A stretch of DNA of 64,000 bases from Henriciella barbarensis (GCF_003576345.1 NZ_QWGB01000004.1:248001-312000); one strand, 5' to 3'. Positions 16,700 through 25,796 are shown, numbered from the stretch's first letter. Notes: generated from the letters alone by a model not told the origin. A program made the numbers and translations.

Positions 16700-18301
16700 A
16701 TGAGCTTGACCCCCGCAGAAGAAGCCGCCCGCAGGCGGACATTCGCCATCATTTCGCACCCGGACGCCGGTAAGACGACGCTGACCGAGAACCTGCTTCT
16801 CGCTGGCGGCGCCATCCGCCTTGCCGGACAGGTCGCTGCGCGCGGTGAACGCCGGCGCACTAGTTCTGACTGGATGAAGATCGAGCGCGACCGCGGCATC
16901 TCCGTCTCCGCCTCCGTGATGACGTTCGAGCATGATAATCTCATGTTCAACCTGCTCGACACGCCGGGCCACGAAGACTTCTCTGAAGACACTTACCGCA
17001 CGCTGACCGCAGCGGACTCCGCTGTCATGGTGCTGGACGCTGCCAAGGGTATCGAGCCACAGACGCTGAAATTGTTCGAAGTCTGCCGCATGCGCGACAT
17101 TCCGATCATCACCTTCATCAACAAGATGGACCGTGAAGCGCTCGACCCGCTGGAACTCCTCGACGAGATCCAGGACAAGCTGCAGCTCGACACCTCGCCG
17201 CTTTATTGGCCAGCTGCGTCGGGCCAGCGCTTTGCGGGCATGAAAGATCTTCGCAAGGGTGATTTCGTCTCCTTCCGCAAGAAGACGGCCGACCAGAGTG
17301 ATGATGTCGGCCCGTCCACCCGCATCGGCATGCAGGAAGCGCGTGGCACGATCGATACCATGGTTATGGATGAGCTCGATGAGGGCGCAGAACTCGCCTC
17401 CGAAGCGCTGCCGGACTTTGACGTCAATGCCTATGAAGAAGGCCATATGACACCGGTCGTCTTCGGCTCGGCCCTTCGCCATTTCGGCGTGAATGAGCTT
17501 CTGTCCACGCTTGCCGAGTTTGCCCCAGGTCCGCGCGCCCAAAAAGCCGAAAAGAAAGACCAGCCGATCACGGTGGAGCGCTCCGACAAGAACGTGTCCG
17601 GTTTCGTCTTCAAGATTCAGGCGAACATGGACCCGAACCACCGTGACCGCGTCGCCTTCCTTCGCCTCTGCTCGGGTGAGTTCAAGCGCGGCATGCGTCT
17701 CAAGACGACCTCGAACAAGCAGATCAATATCCACGCCCCTCTCATGTTCCTTGCGCAGGACCGCGAGATCGCAGAGACCGCCTATGCAGGCGACGTTATC
17801 GGCGTGCCGAACCACGGTCAGCTGCGCGTCGGTGACAGCCTGTCGGAAAGCGGCGACGTCAAATTCCAGGGCATTCCGAACTTTGCCCCGGAAATCCTGC
17901 GCCGCGCCCGGCCAAAGGATCCGATGAAATCCAAGCACTTGCGCAAGGCTCTTGAGAGCCTGGCTGAAGAAGGTGTGACCCAGCTTTTCACGCCCGCTCT
18001 TGGGTCCGACATGATCGTTGGCGCGGTTGGCTCTCTCCAGATTGACGTCATGGCAGAGCGCATGTCGGCCGAGTACAATCTCGAAGTCGTCTTCGAACAG
18101 GCCCAGTACAATGTCGCCCGCTGGGTTTCAGCAGAAGATCCGGCCAAGCTCGAATCTTTCATGGAAAAGAACCGCGGCAGCGTCGGCACGGATCTTGACG
18201 GGGCACCGGTTTTCCTCGGCAAGAATAGCTGGGATGTCGGCTATGTTCAGGAAAAGAACCCTGATCTTCAGTTCACATCGACCAAGGAACGGATGGTCTA
18301 G
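16700..18301 (+). CDS. prfC: Peptide chain release factor 3
   Basis: Translational GTPase that removes RF1/RF2 from the ribosome after termination. The start at 16700 (MSLTPAEEAARRR) gives 533 residues, normal for RF3; upstream in-frame codons are in sequence without coding character. G motifs: HPDAGKTTLTE (G1), SDWMKIERDRGISV region (G2), DTPGHEDFSEDT (G3), FINKMDRE (G4). Domains 2 and 3 follow with the FKIQANMDPNHRDRVAF segment. It ends 14 bp from the convergent stop of the mechanosensitive channel gene with no terminator hairpin in between. Confidence 0.96.
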   Translation: MSLTPAEEAARRRTFAIISHPDAGKTTLTENLLLAGGAIRLAGQVAARGERRRTSSDWMKIERDRGISVSASVMTFEHDNLMFNLLDTPGHEDFSEDTYRTLTAADSAVMVLDAAKGIEPQTLKLFEVCRMRDIPIITFINKMDREALDPLELLDEIQDKLQLDTSPLYWPAASGQRFAGMKDLRKGDFVSFRKKTADQSDDVGPSTRIGMQEARGTIDTMVMDELDEGAELASEALPDFDVNAYEEGHMTPVVFGSALRHFGVNELLSTLAEFAPGPRAQKAEKKDQPITVERSDKNVSGFVFKIQANMDPNHRDRVAFLRLCSGEFKRGMRLKTTSNKQINIHAPLMFLAQDREIAETAYAGDVIGVPNHGQLRVGDSLSESGDVKFQGIPNFAPEILRRARPKDPMKSKHLRKALESLAEEGVTQLFTPALGSDMIVGAVGSLQIDVMAERMSAEYNLEVVFEQAQYNVARWVSAEDPAKLESFMEKNRGSVGTDLDGAPVFLGKNSWDVGYVQEKNPDLQFTSTKERMV

Positions 18302-18315
18302 CGCCTGGCGCTGAC

Positions 18316-20862
18316 TTATTCGGTCTCATCCTTTTCGTCGGCGGCGCGCGTCCTGTTGCGGCGTGAAGGCCGCTCCTTCGACGCCTCGTCATCATTATCA
18401 TCATCGGCGTTTTCGCCCTGCATCGCCCTTGGCGCATCCGGCCAGTCAAAATGGATGTCGCGCTGGGGGAATGGAATGGTGATGTCTTCACGTTCAAAGA
18501 CGCCTGTCAGCTCATGACGAATTTCCGAGGGAGCGATAACGACATTGTCGGCGATGATATAGGCGCGGAGTTCGAAATCGAGTGAGCTGTCGCCAAAGCC
18601 CTTCATAACCACGTATGGCGGCGGATCCTTGAGGACGTATTGAATGTTCTCCGCAACCTCCAGCATTGCCTTTTCGACCTTGCGCGTATCGGTGCCATAC
18701 TTGACGCCGACACTCACTGCGACCCGCATGACGGCACTCTTATGGGTCCAGTTGCCGAATGAATTGCTGACCAGCTCGGCGTTCGGAACGATGATCGACC
18801 GGCGATCAAAGGTGAGCACCTCGGTGGCGCGGACATTGATCTTCTGAACCGTGCCTTCTCCGGAAGGCGTGACAATCCAGTCCCCAATCTTGAAGGGCCG
18901 CTCAAACAGCAGAATGAGGCCTGCCACGAAATTGCTCACAATGCTCTGCAGGCCGAAACCGATACCCACCGACAGGGCACCGGCGATAATAGCCAGGCTG
19001 GACAGGTCGAAGCCGATGACGCCGATGGCCGAAACGAAGGCGATAATGACGCCTGCATAGCCAAGCAGCGTCACCAGAGAATTCGCGGCACCACTACTGA
19101 TCTGCGACTTCGGCAGGATCTGTCGTTCCAGTGTGCGCTGGATGAGCCGTGTCGCCACCATGATTGCGATCACGGTCATGATTGCAGACAGGATGCTGCC
19201 GAGAGAGATGCGCTGACCGCCAACTTCGAAGCCAGCGAGCAGCCACCGGATTTCATTCCAGAGTTCAGTTGCTGGAAGCCCGAGCGCCAGCAGGAGGAAT
19301 GGAGGCAGCAACAGCACGACAATCGTGTCGACGCTCAGCCTGATCCAGAACTCGGAAGTCATCTCCGTCGGTTCGTCATCATCATCTTCGCGCGCCGACT
19401 GATAGCGGCGTTCCTCGACCACACCAGACAGGAATTTGAGAGCCGCCGCGCGGAAATATTCGCGCACCAGGATGGCAATGAGCAGAACGATGGAGACAAG
19501 GATCAGCCGCTCGACGATATAGCGTGCGAAAGCATGATAGCTGAGCAGTGAACTGAGCATGATGGTCACGGCGACTGTGACCACGATCCAGCGGATCACG
19601 ATGCGAAGGGTCGACTTGCCCTTTTCAGTTTGGGCCCGCATCCGCACCGCCAGCCATATCAGCAAGCTACCCGTCAGGACCGACAGCAGGAAAGTTCGTA
19701 CCCCGATGAGGGCCTGGCCCGGCGACGCCAGTGCACCAGTGGCCGTAAGGATCGACTCAATCGCAAAGGCGATGACGAGCACAACGAAAGACAGGCTGAT
19801 CGCCTTTGCAGCCTGGTCGCCGACCCCGATCAGTCGGAACGCCGTTGTTCGCGGGGCCATCACGGATGAGACCAGTGCCCGCATGCAGAGGACCGCAACT
19901 GTCACGAAGGCGACCCGGCGTCCCGCACTGCTTTCGAGGAGGTTCATGCCTAGAAGGTAGGCGCCGCCGGCAATTATAAGGACGACGGCGCCGGCAGTGG
20001 CGAAACGAGCCAGAAAACTGCCCATCGCGACATAGGCGACCGTCTGACGGCTGGGGCGCACTTCTGTGTTTTTGCGAAGCTCCCATTTGTAGAACAGGCG
20101 ATAAAGCCAGAACAAACCGCTGAAGAGTACAAGGCTGAGACCGACCAGTATGGCGAGAGGATAGGGTGTCCCTCGTTCAATCTGTCGCTCTCGCCAGCCG
20201 GTGATTTCGGTGCCGAGCTCCCTCCACACATCGTCTGTACGCTCAATTGCCTCCATCCAGACGTCGGGCGAAACAGGCGAGGCGCCTCGCTCCAGAATGG
20301 AGGAAACAAAAACGCTCTCCCGGCTCTGAGAGATATTCTCCATCAGGCGCCGTGCATCAATGTCAGCCAATCTTGCATTGGCTGCAGCGATGCTGGCCCG
20401 CGAATTGATCTCGCGGAAAGGAGCAGTCACGCCCGAGAGATCACTTTCTGCCAGTCTGGCTGCGGCTGTCTGAGAACTGTCGCCAGAACTGCCACTGGCA
20501 GCACTTCCCGCAGCATCCGCCACACCCTCTTCAGTCTCGCTCGGTATGAGGTCGGCAACCGAATCTAGCGCTTCCTGAGACCCCAGCCGAATGTCGATCG
20601 CCTGCGCTTCCAACGTGGACAGACTATCCCTGAGGTCAGAAATTTCGGTGAAGTGTTCGCCAAGCTCATCTGGCTCTTCACTGCTCTCAAAATCGTTCGC
20701 CAGTTCGGCAAGTCTGGAATTGATTGCCTCGAGACGTGTTTCGATCTCGCTGATATCTTCAAGCGCGCGCTCGCTCGATGTCTGTTGCGCCTCCGCAACC
20801 GGAACAAAGAACAACAGAGCGAGAAAGACCACGCCCAGAAGTGTGCGCACGAAGGAATACAT
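18316..20862 (-). CDS. Large MscS/MscK-type mechanosensitive ion channel (DUF3772-like N-terminus)
   Basis: From the ATG at 20862 (MYSFVRTLLGVVFLALLFF) the product is about 848 residues: a signal peptide, a periplasmic coiled-coil region of about 240 residues (RALEDISEIETRLEAINSRL), roughly ten membrane segments, and the MscS pore-and-beta domain near 580-760 (GALSVGIGFGLQSIVSNFVAG, FERPFKIGDWIVTPSGEGTVQKI, FDRRSIIVPNAELV). The C-terminus is a charged tail rich in Asp, Glu and Arg. It likely releases solutes during hypo-osmotic shock. It is the last gene of a minus-strand cluster with the DUF6665 and TipN-like genes. Confidence 0.92.
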   Translation of the reverse strand: MYSFVRTLLGVVFLALLFFVPVAEAQQTSSERALEDISEIETRLEAINSRLAELANDFESSEEPDELGEHFTEISDLRDSLSTLEAQAIDIRLGSQEALDSVADLIPSETEEGVADAAGSAASGSSGDSSQTAAARLAESDLSGVTAPFREINSRASIAAANARLADIDARRLMENISQSRESVFVSSILERGASPVSPDVWMEAIERTDDVWRELGTEITGWRERQIERGTPYPLAILVGLSLVLFSGLFWLYRLFYKWELRKNTEVRPSRQTVAYVAMGSFLARFATAGAVVLIIAGGAYLLGMNLLESSAGRRVAFVTVAVLCMRALVSSVMAPRTTAFRLIGVGDQAAKAISLSFVVLVIAFAIESILTATGALASPGQALIGVRTFLLSVLTGSLLIWLAVRMRAQTEKGKSTLRIVIRWIVVTVAVTIMLSSLLSYHAFARYIVERLILVSIVLLIAILVREYFRAAALKFLSGVVEERRYQSAREDDDDEPTEMTSEFWIRLSVDTIVVLLLPPFLLLALGLPATELWNEIRWLLAGFEVGGQRISLGSILSAIMTVIAIMVATRLIQRTLERQILPKSQISSGAANSLVTLLGYAGVIIAFVSAIGVIGFDLSSLAIIAGALSVGIGFGLQSIVSNFVAGLILLFERPFKIGDWIVTPSGEGTVQKINVRATEVLTFDRRSIIVPNAELVSNSFGNWTHKSAVMRVAVSVGVKYGTDTRKVEKAMLEVAENIQYVLKDPPPYVVMKGFGDSSLDFELRAYIIADNVVIAPSEIRHELTGVFEREDITIPFPQRDIHFDWPDAPRAMQGENADDDNDDEASKERPSRRNRTRAADEKDETE

Positions 20863-20920
20863 TCTATCGTCTCTCAATTCGTTCCACGCTGATAGCGTTT
20901 CGCGATCCGCTTGCCGCCAG

Positions 20921-21247
20921 TCAATAGCGCTTGCCGGACGTGCCGAGGCGAGCGAGAATCTCACGCGGTATATCATAGTCGCGGATAATCGCACTGCGAT
21001 CTCGAAGACCTAGAAGTTCCCGCTGTATCAGGAAACTATAGACTGCTTCGACAGCCTGATGGAGGTCTTCTTGGTGGTCTTCGCCAGATGCCAACGCTTC
21101 GCGGTAGGCTCTCAGCCTCATAGCCACCTGCCTGCCTGATCGGCCAAGGGCGTTGGCCTGCTCAGATGCGATCTCGTGTTTCAGGGAGGACTTTGACTGG
21201 GCGTCCTGAAAACGGCCAGCATGATTTTTAGGAGCGCGGACAGCCAT
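20921..21247 (-). CDS. Small conserved protein, probably DUF6665 family
   Basis: 108-residue basic protein. The first 40 residues are polar and probably disordered; the rest forms helices ending in QRELLGLRDRSAIIRDYDIP and REILARLG, a pattern I associate with DUF6665, a small alphaproteobacterial family of unknown function. The start is 5 bp after the stop of the TipN-like gene, so the two are translationally linked, and the mechanosensitive channel gene starts 58 bp downstream. The family name is from memory and is less certain than the fact that this is a real gene. Confidence 0.75.
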   Translation of the reverse strand: MAVRAPKNHAGRFQDAQSKSSLKHEIASEQANALGRSGRQVAMRLRAYREALASGEDHQEDLHQAVEAVYSFLIQRELLGLRDRSAIIRDYDIPREILARLGTSGKRY

Positions 21248-21252
21248 GACGG

Positions 21253-23202
21253 CTAACCTAGGGCAGCATCGATCAGAAGGAAGGCCGACAGTCTGGCGCT
21301 TGCATTGCGTGATGAGTGGCTCGTCTTGTCCAAGGCGCTCAGCGCATCGGCTTCCTCTACCGCCAGGAACTCACGTGCCATCATCATAAGGTCGCTGTCA
21401 CTATCGAGACGCTTCTGAACACGCTGAACCTGGCGCGAAGCCGCATCGACAACAGACTTTCGGCGAACCCCTTCGCCTTTCCGCGCAGCTGCCGCGATTT
21501 TTTTCTTGTCACGTGGACGGAAGGTATCGGTCAGGCGAATGCCTGACTCCATCAGCCGGTGAATCATTTCCTCGGCATTTTCCTCACGGGGCAGATGCGG
21601 CCGCTCATCGCGGGCCACATCAGCAAGGATGCTGCTCCATCGCTCACGGCGCCCGGTGTCGGACGGTTCGTTGCGGTCTTCGCGGCGTTCAATTGCTGAA
21701 GTCGGGGCGAATGGCTCAGCTTTTTCGTCGAGGCCGGCTTCGTCAAGTTTTTGCGCCTCGCCACCGGCGACGGGCTTCAGATACGGCGGCATCCGGTCTT
21801 TCCAGCGCCTGCGGGCGACCGACTTGTCTTCGGCGGACGCTTCATCCGCATCCTCTGCCTCAGTATCGCTGTGGTCTGCTTCAGAAGGGGATGACGAATT
21901 GCCGTTCCCGCCAAAAAGATCGCTGTCGTTTTCGTTGCGCGAACTTGCAGGCGCCACATTTGTTGAAGACCCCTCATTCTCGAACACATCATCGTCATCG
22001 GAATACGGATCTGGCGTGCTTACCGGCGCTTTTGCTTCTGCTTCTGCTGCGGCAGTGTCGTGAGATGTCCTCTCGACCGACACCTGAAGGCGTGCGAGCT
22101 CATCGGCATCCTTGCGGGCTTCTCGAACGGCTGCGGCCGCTTCTTCTCCAGCGCGCTTCAGTGTGGCGAGGGACTCTGCAGCTCTCTCGGCCGCTTCGCG
22201 CGCCTCCATCTGGATATCACGAGACGCCGTCTTTGCATTTTCCATTGCCGCGGAAACAGCTTCGGTGATGCGGTCACCCGTGGTGGAAGCGCTGGCCGCG
22301 ACCATCTCGCTCGCGCGCAGCGCCTGATCGACCATGCGGCGGGACTGTTCGAGCTTCTCTTCCATTCGGGAGACTGCGAATATGAGAGACTCGCTACGCT
22401 TCGTGGCTGCAACAGCCATTTCATCAAGCGCAGCAACACGGTCAGACAGCGTGGCACCTGCCTCCCGCAACTCATTCAGCCGCGTCTCCAGGCCCGCGTC
22501 CGCCTCAGCAATATCCTCGGCCGCCTGCTTGGCCGATGCCTGCATGTGCTCGGCTTGGCGAGGAATAGCCTCGCTCATTAGCTTGCTCTGACTTTCAATC
22601 TGCTCGGCCAGCAGCTGAAGCGCCGAACGTTCCGCGTTGAGACGTTCTGAGAGGTCCTTGGCCTGTTTTGCTGTCTCATGAGAGACCGTTTCGAGACGTG
22701 TCCTTTCCTCGGAAATCTCGCCCGACATCGCCTTCATGGACGAAAGCGCGTGCGCCATGGCCCGGTCGACTTCTCCAGCGGATGTCTTCATGAGGCCGGC
22801 GAAACTCTGAGCCTCGCGCCCGCTTGTTTCTATCGGCGCGATGAGGCGGGCAGCGGCTTCCAGGACTACGGAATTGGCGGCTGATGCCCGCGCATTCGAG
22901 CGCGCTAGAAACCCTGCCAATAATACGAGAAGTCCCGGGAGAAAGAGAGCCACTGCGCCTGCAATGACCGACACAATCGGCAGCTGGGAAATACCGGCCG
23001 AGCCAAGATAGGCATAGACCCCCGAAAAGGCAGCGACCCACCAGAGAACGGCCGTACCGATCGCAATCCAGACAAACACCTTGCCTTCCTCACGCGCGGC
23101 GTTCAGCGCCTCGACTTCACTCGCAGGCGAGCGCTCAAATGCCATCGGCACCGGATTGGATAGGCGCAGTTCGTCTCGTTCTGGGTTGTCTTGTTCAGCC
23201 AT
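21253..23202 (-). CDS. Membrane-anchored coiled-coil protein, TipN-like polarity factor candidate
   Basis: 649 residues from the ATG at 23202 (MAEQDNPERDELRL); an ATG 13 codons upstream is less likely. Layout: short cytoplasmic head, two adjacent membrane segments near residues 40-105 (VFVWIAIGTAVLWWVAAF and LPIVSVIAGAVALFLPGLLVL), a long Ala/Glu-rich coiled coil to about residue 385, an acidic low-complexity linker (SDDDDVFENEGSSTN), and a conserved-looking helical C-terminal domain (EEMIHRLMESGIRLTD, RQVQRVQKRLDSD). Two N-terminal membrane segments plus a coiled coil match Caulobacter TipN, the birth-scar polarity marker, but I assign this only by architecture. First of a coupled pair with the DUF6665 gene. 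Confidence 0.7.
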   Translation of the reverse strand: MAEQDNPERDELRLSNPVPMAFERSPASEVEALNAAREEGKVFVWIAIGTAVLWWVAAFSGVYAYLGSAGISQLPIVSVIAGAVALFLPGLLVLLAGFLARSNARASAANSVVLEAAARLIAPIETSGREAQSFAGLMKTSAGEVDRAMAHALSSMKAMSGEISEERTRLETVSHETAKQAKDLSERLNAERSALQLLAEQIESQSKLMSEAIPRQAEHMQASAKQAAEDIAEADAGLETRLNELREAGATLSDRVAALDEMAVAATKRSESLIFAVSRMEEKLEQSRRMVDQALRASEMVAASASTTGDRITEAVSAAMENAKTASRDIQMEAREAAERAAESLATLKRAGEEAAAAVREARKDADELARLQVSVERTSHDTAAAEAEAKAPVSTPDPYSDDDDVFENEGSSTNVAPASSRNENDSDLFGGNGNSSSPSEADHSDTEAEDADEASAEDKSVARRRWKDRMPPYLKPVAGGEAQKLDEAGLDEKAEPFAPTSAIERREDRNEPSDTGRRERWSSILADVARDERPHLPREENAEEMIHRLMESGIRLTDTFRPRDKKKIAAAARKGEGVRRKSVVDAASRQVQRVQKRLDSDSDLMMMAREFLAVEEADALSALDKTSHSSRNASARLSAFLLIDAALG

Positions 23203-23322
23203 GTCTCTCGGTCTGCGAACTTTGTCGGCCCGAATTTCCATTGGGAGACCGGGCGGGCCACCAACCGTGCAATATGCAGCGTTAAGATGGCGTGTGCAAT
23301 TTTCCGCATGAAATCAGCCAGT

Positions 23323-23991
23323 TCAGCTTGATTCCTTGGTTTCCCCCTGCGGCGCGTCCTCAGGTGTCGTGTCTGTGATAATTTCAGCATCGACCGGCTC
23401 GCTATCAGCCTGCGGCGCGACCGGTTTTTCCGCTTCCTTCTCAGGAGCTTTCGTTTCCGTCGGTGCGGCGGCCGGTTTGCGGGCAACAAGTTCGAACAGG
23501 AGATGATCACGCCACTCGCCGTCGAGCTTCAGATAACGTTCCGCAAGGCCGATCTCGCGGAAACCCAGGCGTTTAACGAGACCGCTGGAGCGCGTATTCT
23601 GGGGCATGATTGCTGCCTGAACGCGGTTCAGCTTGAAATCGGTGAAGACCATGGAGAGGACTTCTTCCATGGCTCTGCGCATGATCGACTGGCCTTCATG
23701 GCGCCGGTCGAGAAGATAACCGAAGTCCCCAGTCGAGAAAGGCCCCCGTCGGATGTGATCGAGGTCGATCTTGCCGATCACCTCTTCATTCTTGTGCATG
23801 ACCACGAAGCGATAGGCGCGGCCTTCTTTCCACTCGATCTTCGAGCGTTTGCAGGCAGCCCGCCAGTGGGAATTGGTGTAGTAATGCTCGCTGCGCGCCG
23901 GTGCGTAAGGGCGAAACCGTTCGCGATTGAGCGTCATGAAACGCGCGACGCGTTTTGGATCGCACTCATGAAGGGCAACAAGCTCGAACAT
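23323..23991 (-). CDS. GNAT family N-acetyltransferase (RimJ/RimL-like)
   Basis: 222 residues from the ATG at 23991 (MFELVALHECDPKRV). The GNAT core includes GKIDLDHIRRGPFSTGDFGYL, the acetyl-CoA loop region RRHEGQSIMRRAMEEVL, and VQAAIMPQNTRSSGLVKRLGF, which resembles ribosomal-protein and amino-acid acetyltransferases of the RimJ type. The last 50 residues are an acidic, Pro/Glu-rich tail (APEKEAEKPVAPQ) that is not part of the fold and is probably disordered. Substrate unknown. It lies about 120 bp upstream of the TipN-like gene. Confidence 0.88.
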   Translation of the reverse strand: MFELVALHECDPKRVARFMTLNRERFRPYAPARSEHYYTNSHWRAACKRSKIEWKEGRAYRFVVMHKNEEVIGKIDLDHIRRGPFSTGDFGYLLDRRHEGQSIMRRAMEEVLSMVFTDFKLNRVQAAIMPQNTRSSGLVKRLGFREIGLAERYLKLDGEWRDHLLFELVARKPAAAPTETKAPEKEAEKPVAPQADSEPVDAEIITDTTPEDAPQGETKESS

Positions 23992-24122
23992 TTCTACCTT
24001 TGCCCTCCAGATCACGGCAGCTTGCTGCCATGCAAGTATCTAGCCGGGATCAGGGGGGTAACGAAAGGCCGAGCTGTGCTAAATCGGGAAGGTTGGCCGC
24101 AAATGCGCGGCCAGCACCATTT

Positions 24123-24284
24123 TTACCCGTCGACAATCTCGTCCAGTGGGTCGAAATCACCGTCATTCTCATTGAGCTCCTCGCCCACGACATAGGCAGC
24201 GCCCACAGCCGCCGCAACGCAGCCGGAGAGGGAGATGGAGCCCAGGAGAAGGCCAAGTGCGATCAGGGATTTGTTCAGTCTCAT
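24123..24284 (-). CDS. Small lipoprotein
   Basis: 53 residues from the ATG at 24284 (MRLNKSLIALGLLLG) with a clean lipoprotein signal and lipobox LSGC, then an Ala/Val-rich stretch (VAAAVGAAYVVGEEL) and an acidic tail (NENDGDFDPLDEIVDG). It would be a lipid-anchored periplasmic peptide of about 33 residues; similar entericidin-like small lipoproteins are common in the group. Function unknown. An upstream in-frame ATG exists at 24365 but lacks signal-peptide logic. Confidence 0.75.
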   Translation of the reverse strand: MRLNKSLIALGLLLGSISLSGCVAAAVGAAYVVGEELNENDGDFDPLDEIVDG

Positions 24285-24367
24285 CGTTTCAGTGCCCTTA
24301 GACGGTAAAAGATGAGAGCCAAACGCGCGGGCGCCGAAACGGTTCTCGGCCCCCGCGCAAAACATCG

Positions 24368-24670
24368 CTAAAACAGGCGCTCATCATCATCGACGACTTC
24401 ATCGACAAGGCGCAGGAGTGCCAGCCCGCCGCCGACAGTGATCAGCGACGTCCCCAGTGAATGCAGCACGTTAGAGGGCAGGGCGAACTTGGCGAAGCCA
24501 TCGCGCGCCTTGCGGACCTTGCGGCTTACACCCCGGTCTAGATGGGGGCGCTTTTTCTTCGGGCTTGGCAGGTCGAGCGGCGTCGGCTTCCAGGTCTTGA
24601 GGAGGATGCCCGTGCCGAGCAGGGCAGCGGCAGCGATGAGAGGCTGGTTCTTCTGTGGCAGGTCGGCCAT
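24368..24670 (-). CDS. Small hypothetical membrane protein
   Basis: 100-residue product beginning MADLPQKNQPLIAAAALLG. It has a hydrophobic segment near residues 10-25, a strongly basic middle (SPKKKRPHLDRGVSRKVRK), a second hydrophobic stretch (LHSLGTSLITVGGGLALL) and an acidic end (VDEVVDDDERLF). No family recognised. It lies 83 bp upstream of the small lipoprotein gene, same strand, and could share its transcript. Confidence 0.65.
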   Translation of the reverse strand: MADLPQKNQPLIAAAALLGTGILLKTWKPTPLDLPSPKKKRPHLDRGVSRKVRKARDGFAKFALPSNVLHSLGTSLITVGGGLALLRLVDEVVDDDERLF

Positions 24671-24798
24671 ACGTGCGTATCCTTTGCGTTCTTCAATAAC
24701 TGCAATGCGCGCGCGATGGCGGAGGTTCCGGAAAGTCCAGTGCTTGCGGCCCGCCTTTGGGGGCAGGCGGGGTGAGAGGGCAGTCTTCCGGGCGCGTC

Positions 24799-24880
24799 AT
24801 TCGACTGCGCTCAGGATGAGCCCAGAAGGTCTCTGGAGTCAGGGGAACCCTATTGCTCTTCCTGAGCGACGTCGAAGGAT
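24799..24880. repeat. Palindromic interspersed repeat (family A pair)
   Basis: Inverted pair in the gap between the genes at 24368 and 24890: TTCGACTGCGCTCAGGATGA on the left (24801 region) and CCTGAGCGACGTCGAAGGAT on the right (24861-24880), which is its imperfect reverse complement. The same core recurs at 25227-25248, 25617-25640 and 25662-25687, in both orientations. No gene is seen in 24671-24889. Confidence 0.75.
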
Positions 24881-24889
24881 AGAGCGCCG

Positions 24890-25540
24890 CTAGCCGGTAT
24901 CGTACCAGCCCGACAGCGCCGCCCCGATCATGGCGGGCAGGCACGCCGCGAGGGCGCCGAGTTCGGCCGACAGCCGGTGCAGGCCAGGTTGCGGCAGGCA
25001 GGTGGGGCGGATCTCTCCGGCGGCGCGCAGCCTTGCAAGGTGACGCGCCATGCGCCGGGTGAGCCGTTCGGGGTGCTGAAGGTGTTTCAGGAGGGTGCAG
25101 TAGCGGTGTACCAGCAGTGTTTCATCGACGGGCCGGGGTGCGCGGCGCGGCAGGGCGCCGAGGCGGGCTGCGTCCTCGGCGGTGTAGGGGCGCAGGATGC
25201 GGAGGAGGGGGAAGCTCGTGTGCGTGCTTCGGGCTCGCTCAGGATGAGTGCGGGTAGTTTCGGAGGGCGCGGTCTGGGTGGACGAGGTCCCGGATAGCGG
25301 CTTTGCCGCTTCCGGGATGACGGGTGCCTTAATCTCGAAATCAGCACTCAGCTCCGTCGCCATCAGGACGAGGAGACGGCGCAGGAGCGTTTCCAGCTGG
25401 CGCAGCCTCGTCATGAAGCGGCGGGCCGCCGCGCGGGTCACGGGGGCGTGGCGCGTGATGAGCCCCGCCCGCTCGGCCGCGCACTCAAGCGCGCCGATCA
25501 TGGCGTTGAAGCTGTCCCTGATGAACCCGCCGGCAATCAT
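24890..25540 (-). CDS. Hypothetical helical protein with repeat-derived insertion
   Basis: 216 residues, Arg- and Leu-rich. The N-terminal part (RRFMTRLRQLETLLRRLLVLMA) and the C-terminal part (ERLTRRMARHLARL, ending GAALSGWYDTG) look like one helical alphaproteobacterial family whose function I do not know. Between them residues of about 70-108 (VIPEAAKPLSGTSS and THPERARSTH) are encoded by palindromic interspersed repeats read in frame (25227-25248 and 25288-25325). The gene therefore seems to have tolerated a repeat insertion that kept the frame. Alternatively the frame is degenerate and no longer functional. Confidence 0.6.
   Translation of the reverse strand: MIAGGFIRDSFNAMIGALECAAERAGLITRHAPVTRAAARRFMTRLRQLETLLRRLLVLMATELSADFEIKAPVIPEAAKPLSGTSSTQTAPSETTRTHPERARSTHTSFPLLRILRPYTAEDAARLGALPRRAPRPVDETLLVHRYCTLLKHLQHPERLTRRMARHLARLRAAGEIRPTCLPQPGLHRLSAELGALAACLPAMIGAALSGWYDTG
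25227..25248 (+). repeat. Family A repeat copy inside a coding frame
   Basis: TTCGGGCTCGCTCAGGATGA-type core, matching the copies at 24799-24820 and 25662-25687. It lies within the gene at 24890-25540. Confidence 0.7.
25288..25325 (+). repeat. Family B palindromic repeat inside a coding frame
   Basis: TCCCGGATAGCGG-CTTTG-CCGCTTCCGGGATGACGGG: a hairpin with an ATGACGGG tail. A second copy of the same design is at 42363-42399. Here it is translated in frame on the minus strand as part of the gene at 24890-25540. Confidence 0.75.
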
Positions 25541-25616
25541 GGGCGCAAGTATGGGGCGGGTTTGTGGGGGTGAGGAAAGTCAGGGAGTTTCCTCGTTGTT
25601 CGCTTCTTTTTGTGAC

Positions 25617-25687
25617 CTCATGCTGAGCCCGTCGAGGCATGCTGGCGCTGCGTTTGGGGCTTCATCCTTCGACAGGCTAAGGATGAG
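25617..25687. repeat. Palindromic interspersed repeat (family A pair)
   Basis: CTCATGCTGAGCCCGTCGAGG on the left (25617-25637) and CCTTCGACAGGCTAAGGATG on the right (from 25666) are imperfect reverse complements, giving the same arrangement as 24799-24880. Confidence 0.7.
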
Positions 25688-25705
25688 GTTTCAACGGGGA
25701 TGGGT

Positions 25706-25748
25706 ATCCCCTCTCCCGATCGCGGGAGAGGGGGGTAGGGGTGAGGGC
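25706..25748 (+). repeat. Family C palindromic repeat, copy 1
   Basis: CCCCTCTCCCGATCGCGGGA continues as GAGGGG then GGTAGGGGTGAGGG: a stem with a G-rich tail. It recurs in inverse orientation at 25797-25837. Confidence 0.75.
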
Positions 25749-25796
25749 GCCGAGGTTGCTGCTTGTGCCGAGGTATCGCCACTCACAACCGTTGCA

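Noticed and set aside
16676-17938. 420-residue reverse frame
   Set aside because: Antisense to prfC, which has all GTPase motifs; typical shadow in GC-rich DNA.
24016-24122. Hairpin TGGCCGC / GCGGCCA as terminator
   Set aside because: No T run on either side; left unannotated.
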